Assembly (NCBI GenBank): GCA_031269465.1
Contig: JAISZB010000010.1
Span: forward strand, 1-37,268
Direction: 5' to 3'
Source: Clostridiales bacterium
GTDB lineage: Bacteria; Bacillota; Clostridia; Lachnospirales; WQUN01
Length of the DNA: 37,268 nucleotides
Below are positions 34,947-37,268 of this stretch, piece after piece. A program made the position numbers and the translations under genes. Every line of letters begins with the position of its first letter. The first letter of the stretch is position 1. The notes beneath the pieces were generated by a model. It was given only the letters and a program-made list of their open reading frames with translations, did no database searches and was not told the DNA's origin.

Positions 34947-36017
34947 ATGAAAATACGCATGCCAAAATTCTTAGTCGCCATGCTGTCCGCGCTCATATTC
35001 ACTTTCGGGCTTGACTCAAACGTCGCCGCGTCTGCCAGAGCCGGAAATGGAATCGAATTCAACGGCTTTGATGCCGGCGACAGATGGGAAGTACAGCAAA
35101 GCACCATGGAAGACGGCGGTGTGTATGACTTCTTCGGCTCCCGGACCAAGGACATGGCTCCCGGACAGGAGGCGGACGTCAATGTGCAGCTCGTCAACAG
35201 CTCGTCTGAAACGCTCGTCTTTGGACTGAGAGCCTGGCCTTTGCTGGGCGATGAAGCCGTTGAATTCGCAAGAGGGCATTTTACGGATAAACAGCTGGAG
35301 CTTGACTTGCTTTCAGACATAACTGTAGAAATAGATTTCTATGACGAGGACGCAGGCGCATCCAAGCAACTTTACAGCGGAGCGCTTCGGGGGCGGGGAG
35401 ATGGCCTCTATGGAGGCGGCATAGAGCTGGGAACGCTGAGCAGCAACAGCTATGGCAACATAAACGTCCATCTAAAAGTCGAGGAGAGCGCGGCAAGGTT
35501 TTCCAGCGCGCAGTGCTCTGTCGGCTGGGAGTTCTACGTAACGGAATTGGAGGAAGCTCCAACTCCGGCTCCGGCTCCGACTTCGCCTCCGACGCCTTCG
35601 CCCTCGGCTCAGCCTACGTCGGCGCCTATATATGTTCCTCCTGGCGGAGGAAGCATCTATTACCCAAGCGGGCCGGCGGGCGCTCCAACCCCTACATCTT
35701 TTCCGATGCCGATTCCGACGCAGGCTCCGACTTCGCCGCCCGACAAGCCGGAATACATCCCGCTGGATCAAGGGTCGGCGGAGGATTTGCCCGGCGGCGT
35801 CCCAACGCCCGCCCCTGAGCCTCTTTATTCCGGAGTTCTGGGAGAATCCGGCCTCGACAAGCCCGGCGGAAGCGTAAAGGTGGTCGCGTCCGATAAAGTC
35901 CCCGACCTCGCCAAGACCGGAGGATTGGCTACCTACAGCGCTCCGATCGCGTTCGGCCTCGGCCTGCTGATCATAGCCTTCCTCGCGACGTTCGCAAAGA
36001 AGAAGCCAGAGGCCTGA
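34947..36017 (+). CDS. TasA-like surface protein with stalk and sortase-type anchor
   Basis: The 356-residue protein begins at ATG 34947 behind AAGGAGG. It has a signal peptide (1-30), a beta-rich domain (about 31-200) with the DMAPGQEADVNVQLVNSSSE pattern found in TasA-like proteins, a Pro/Thr/Ser stalk (about 201-275), a spacer (IPLDQGSAEDLPGG), then DLAKTGG, a hydrophobic segment (YSAPIAFGLGLLIIAFLATF) and the basic tail KKKPEA. LAKTG is a variant of the LPXTG sortase signal, predicting attachment to the wall. It may anchor the fibres formed by the two preceding proteins. A paralog lies convergent at 36848 and a decayed one at 1780. Confidence 0.8.
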   Translation: MKIRMPKFLVAMLSALIFTFGLDSNVAASARAGNGIEFNGFDAGDRWEVQQSTMEDGGVYDFFGSRTKDMAPGQEADVNVQLVNSSSETLVFGLRAWPLLGDEAVEFARGHFTDKQLELDLLSDITVEIDFYDEDAGASKQLYSGALRGRGDGLYGGGIELGTLSSNSYGNINVHLKVEESAARFSSAQCSVGWEFYVTELEEAPTPAPAPTSPPTPSPSAQPTSAPIYVPPGGGSIYYPSGPAGAPTPTSFPMPIPTQAPTSPPDKPEYIPLDQGSAEDLPGGVPTPAPEPLYSGVLGESGLDKPGGSVKVVASDKVPDLAKTGGLATYSAPIAFGLGLLIIAFLATFAKKKPEA

Positions 36018-36041
36018 CGCAATTCTATAAAACCTCGATTC

Positions 36042-36073
36042 AGCCTGTGAATGCCAGTTCACAGGCTGTTTTC
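36042..36073 (+). terminator. Terminator after the anchored protein gene
   Basis: CAGCCTGTGAA, TGCCAG loop, TTCACAGGCTG, TTTT: a perfect 11-bp stem. A near copy stands at 2109-2144. Confidence 0.9.
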
Positions 36074-36788
36074 AGCTTCTGGCATCTCAGCTTGAATTCC
36101 ATGGGCGTAGCGAAACATACCGCAGTTTGCTGGAGAATGGCTAAAGCTACAATCGTCTGCGCGCAAATGCCGCTTTCCCATTGAAAGCCGGCATTCCGGC
36201 CGGCAATGCGCAAAAAGGCGTAGCTTTGCGCTTCGCCATGCTTTCCAAGCTCATTTTATCTTAACTTCTCCGCCCTCGTCATTCCCAGCCGCCGCCGCTT
36301 TTGAAAGGCCGCTCCTTAAATCTGCCGCCCCGCCTCCAGCTGGATTATAGTGAAGCGCATGCATATATGCGCTTCTCGCTTGCTTCCGCAGGGCGGCCCG
36401 GAAGCATAAAGCGGTTTCGCGGCTGGAGAGGGCGGATCTCCAGCGGGCTGCGGGAGGGCTTGAGCCTCCAGGCGGCCAATGGGGACTGGAGTGAAATGAA
36501 GAAGTTTGGCTTGCCGCATACGGCGGCAGGCGGACAATCCCGCCCTTGAAGGCGCGGCGCCGGACGGATTCATCCAGATGGCAGGCGATGCTTGGGCGGG
36601 ATTTCCGCATGGGCGTAAAAATGCTTAAACTTCATCCCCTGGGTTTTGAATTGATTCAGCCCGGTTCTTCCAGCCTTCTTAATCGTCCTCAATGGGCGCC
36701 CGCCGGATCTGCCGATGTCAAAGAATAAAGGCGGCGCAGGCGGATTAAGCGTTGGCATGGATGCGCCCGCCGATCTGGCGGGCGCATG
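36074..36788. other. Spacer between convergent paralogs
   Basis: Several short open frames on both strands lack ribosome binding sites and family features. A GCCGGCATTCCGGCCGGC self-complementary stretch lies near 36187-36204. No gene is supported. Confidence 0.45.
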
Positions 36789-36822
36789 GAAAAACAGCCT
36801 GCGGATGATGATCCGCAGGCTG
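36789..36822 (-). terminator. Terminator of the minus-strand anchor protein gene
   Basis: CAGCCTGCGGAT and ATCCGCAGGCTG form a perfect 12-bp stem with a four-base loop. On the minus strand it is followed by TTTTT. Confidence 0.9.
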
Positions 36823-36847
36823 CCGGGGCGCGCAATGCTGGAGAGCG

Positions 36848-37268
36848 TCAGCCTTTCGGCTTCTCCTCCCTCTTTATGAAAGTCGATAGGAAGGCGATTG
36901 ACAGCAGGGCGAGCCCGAACGCGATCGGAGCGCTGTATGTAATCATCCCTCCGGTCTTGGCCAGATCAGGGACTTTGTCGGAGACGACCACCTTTACGCT
37001 TTCATCAGGCTTGTCGAGGCCGGATTCTCCCAGCACTCCTGAGCCGAGCGGATCCGGAGCGGGCGCCGGGGCGATCGGCTCCGCGATGGAGCCTTGATCC
37101 AATTCAATGGGGATTGGGATCTCCGCCGGCCTGGGCGTAGCTTCCGCAAGAGCGGGCGAAGGCTCTGGAGTCGGCGTCGGCGAGGCGTATATCGACGCCC
37201 CGCCTCCTGGAGGCGAATAAGGCGGAGCGGGCGGCGCAGGGGTTGGGGAGGCGGCTGTTGAAGGCTTC
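36848..37268 (-). CDS. Paralogous stalked surface protein, C-terminal part (cut by window edge)
   Basis: 140 residues are visible, ending at TGA 36848. A Pro/Thr-rich stalk (SPTPAPPAPPYSPPGGGAS...) leads to IPIELDQGSIAEPIAP, SGVLGESGLDKPDESVKVV, the anchor DLAKTGG, a membrane segment (YSAPIAFGLALLSIAFLSTF) and the tail KREEKPKG. The DNA over the last ~190 bases is almost the same as the end of the 34947 gene, in inverted orientation about 0.9 kb away. The N-terminal domain and start lie outside the window. Confidence 0.8.
   Translation of the reverse strand, partial: KPSTAASPTPAPPAPPYSPPGGGASIYASPTPTPEPSPALAEATPRPAEIPIPIELDQGSIAEPIAPAPAPDPLGSGVLGESGLDKPDESVKVVVSDKVPDLAKTGGMITYSAPIAFGLALLSIAFLSTFIKREEKPKG

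Noticed and set aside
36251-36758. Several 60-120 codon frames between the convergent anchor genes
   Set aside because: They overlap each other on both strands in GC-rich DNA, with no ribosome binding site or recognisable domain.

Overview
The window looks like a chromosome segment from an anaerobic Firmicute, probably a Clostridia-type gut bacterium. The grounds are consensus sigma-A promoters (TTGAAA-17-TATAAT), strong GGAGG ribosome binding sites with frequent GTG/TTG starts, SipW/TasA-type surface proteins, a fibro-slime adhesin, threonine-proline stalks, sortase-type anchors, a PucR regulator and a FadH-like iron-sulfur flavoenzyme. Species cannot be read from the sequence. No rRNA, tRNA or CRISPR array was seen.

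Layout. (1) 1-1300, minus strand: the 5' third of an IscB OMEGA nuclease gene cut by the window edge, its omega-RNA, and a broken PIN-domain toxin pair into whose last gene the element is inserted. (2) 1780-2144: a decayed copy of the C-terminus and terminator of the anchored surface protein found intact at 36 kb. (3) 2.4-14.2 kb, plus strand: a surface-modification locus with acyl carrier protein, secreted transglutaminase-like protein, membrane SGNH-like protein, FkbH-type HAD protein, MBOAT acyltransferase, proline-rich lipoprotein, MaoC dehydratase and SDR reductase. It has the logic of the dlt system (loading enzyme, carrier, MBOAT, SGNH partner) but the predicted loader is FkbH-like rather than DltA. 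The spacers carry a family of palindromic MITE-like repeats and an IS110 remnant.

(4) 14.7-20.3 kb, minus strand: a type II restriction-modification unit (NotI-like endonuclease plus C5 cytosine methyltransferase). The methyltransferase is split inside its ENVP motif by a recombinase-in-trio (RIT) element of 3436 bp with three overlapping tyrosine recombinase genes. An 8-bp direct repeat flanks it, and precise removal restores the methyltransferase frame. (5) 20.7-24.7 kb: an Old Yellow Enzyme/FadH-type reductase with one in-frame TAG, divergent from a PucR-family regulator. (6) 25-26.4 kb: debris of a mobile element, namely a relaxase C-terminus and a decayed HEPN/MNT pair with a homopolymer frameshift.

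(7) 27.3-37.3 kb: a surface-structure locus with an 1863-residue fibro-slime/Cna-B-like adhesin, two small SipW-type secreted proteins (the second with its own near-consensus promoter and distinctive codon use), a TasA-like protein with a stalk and an LAKTG-type anchor, and, convergent at the edge, a paralog of that anchor protein. The most interesting items are the IscB/omega-RNA unit, the RIT-split methyltransferase beside an intact endonuclease, and the dlt-like locus with a predicted glyceryl/hydroxyacyl loader.
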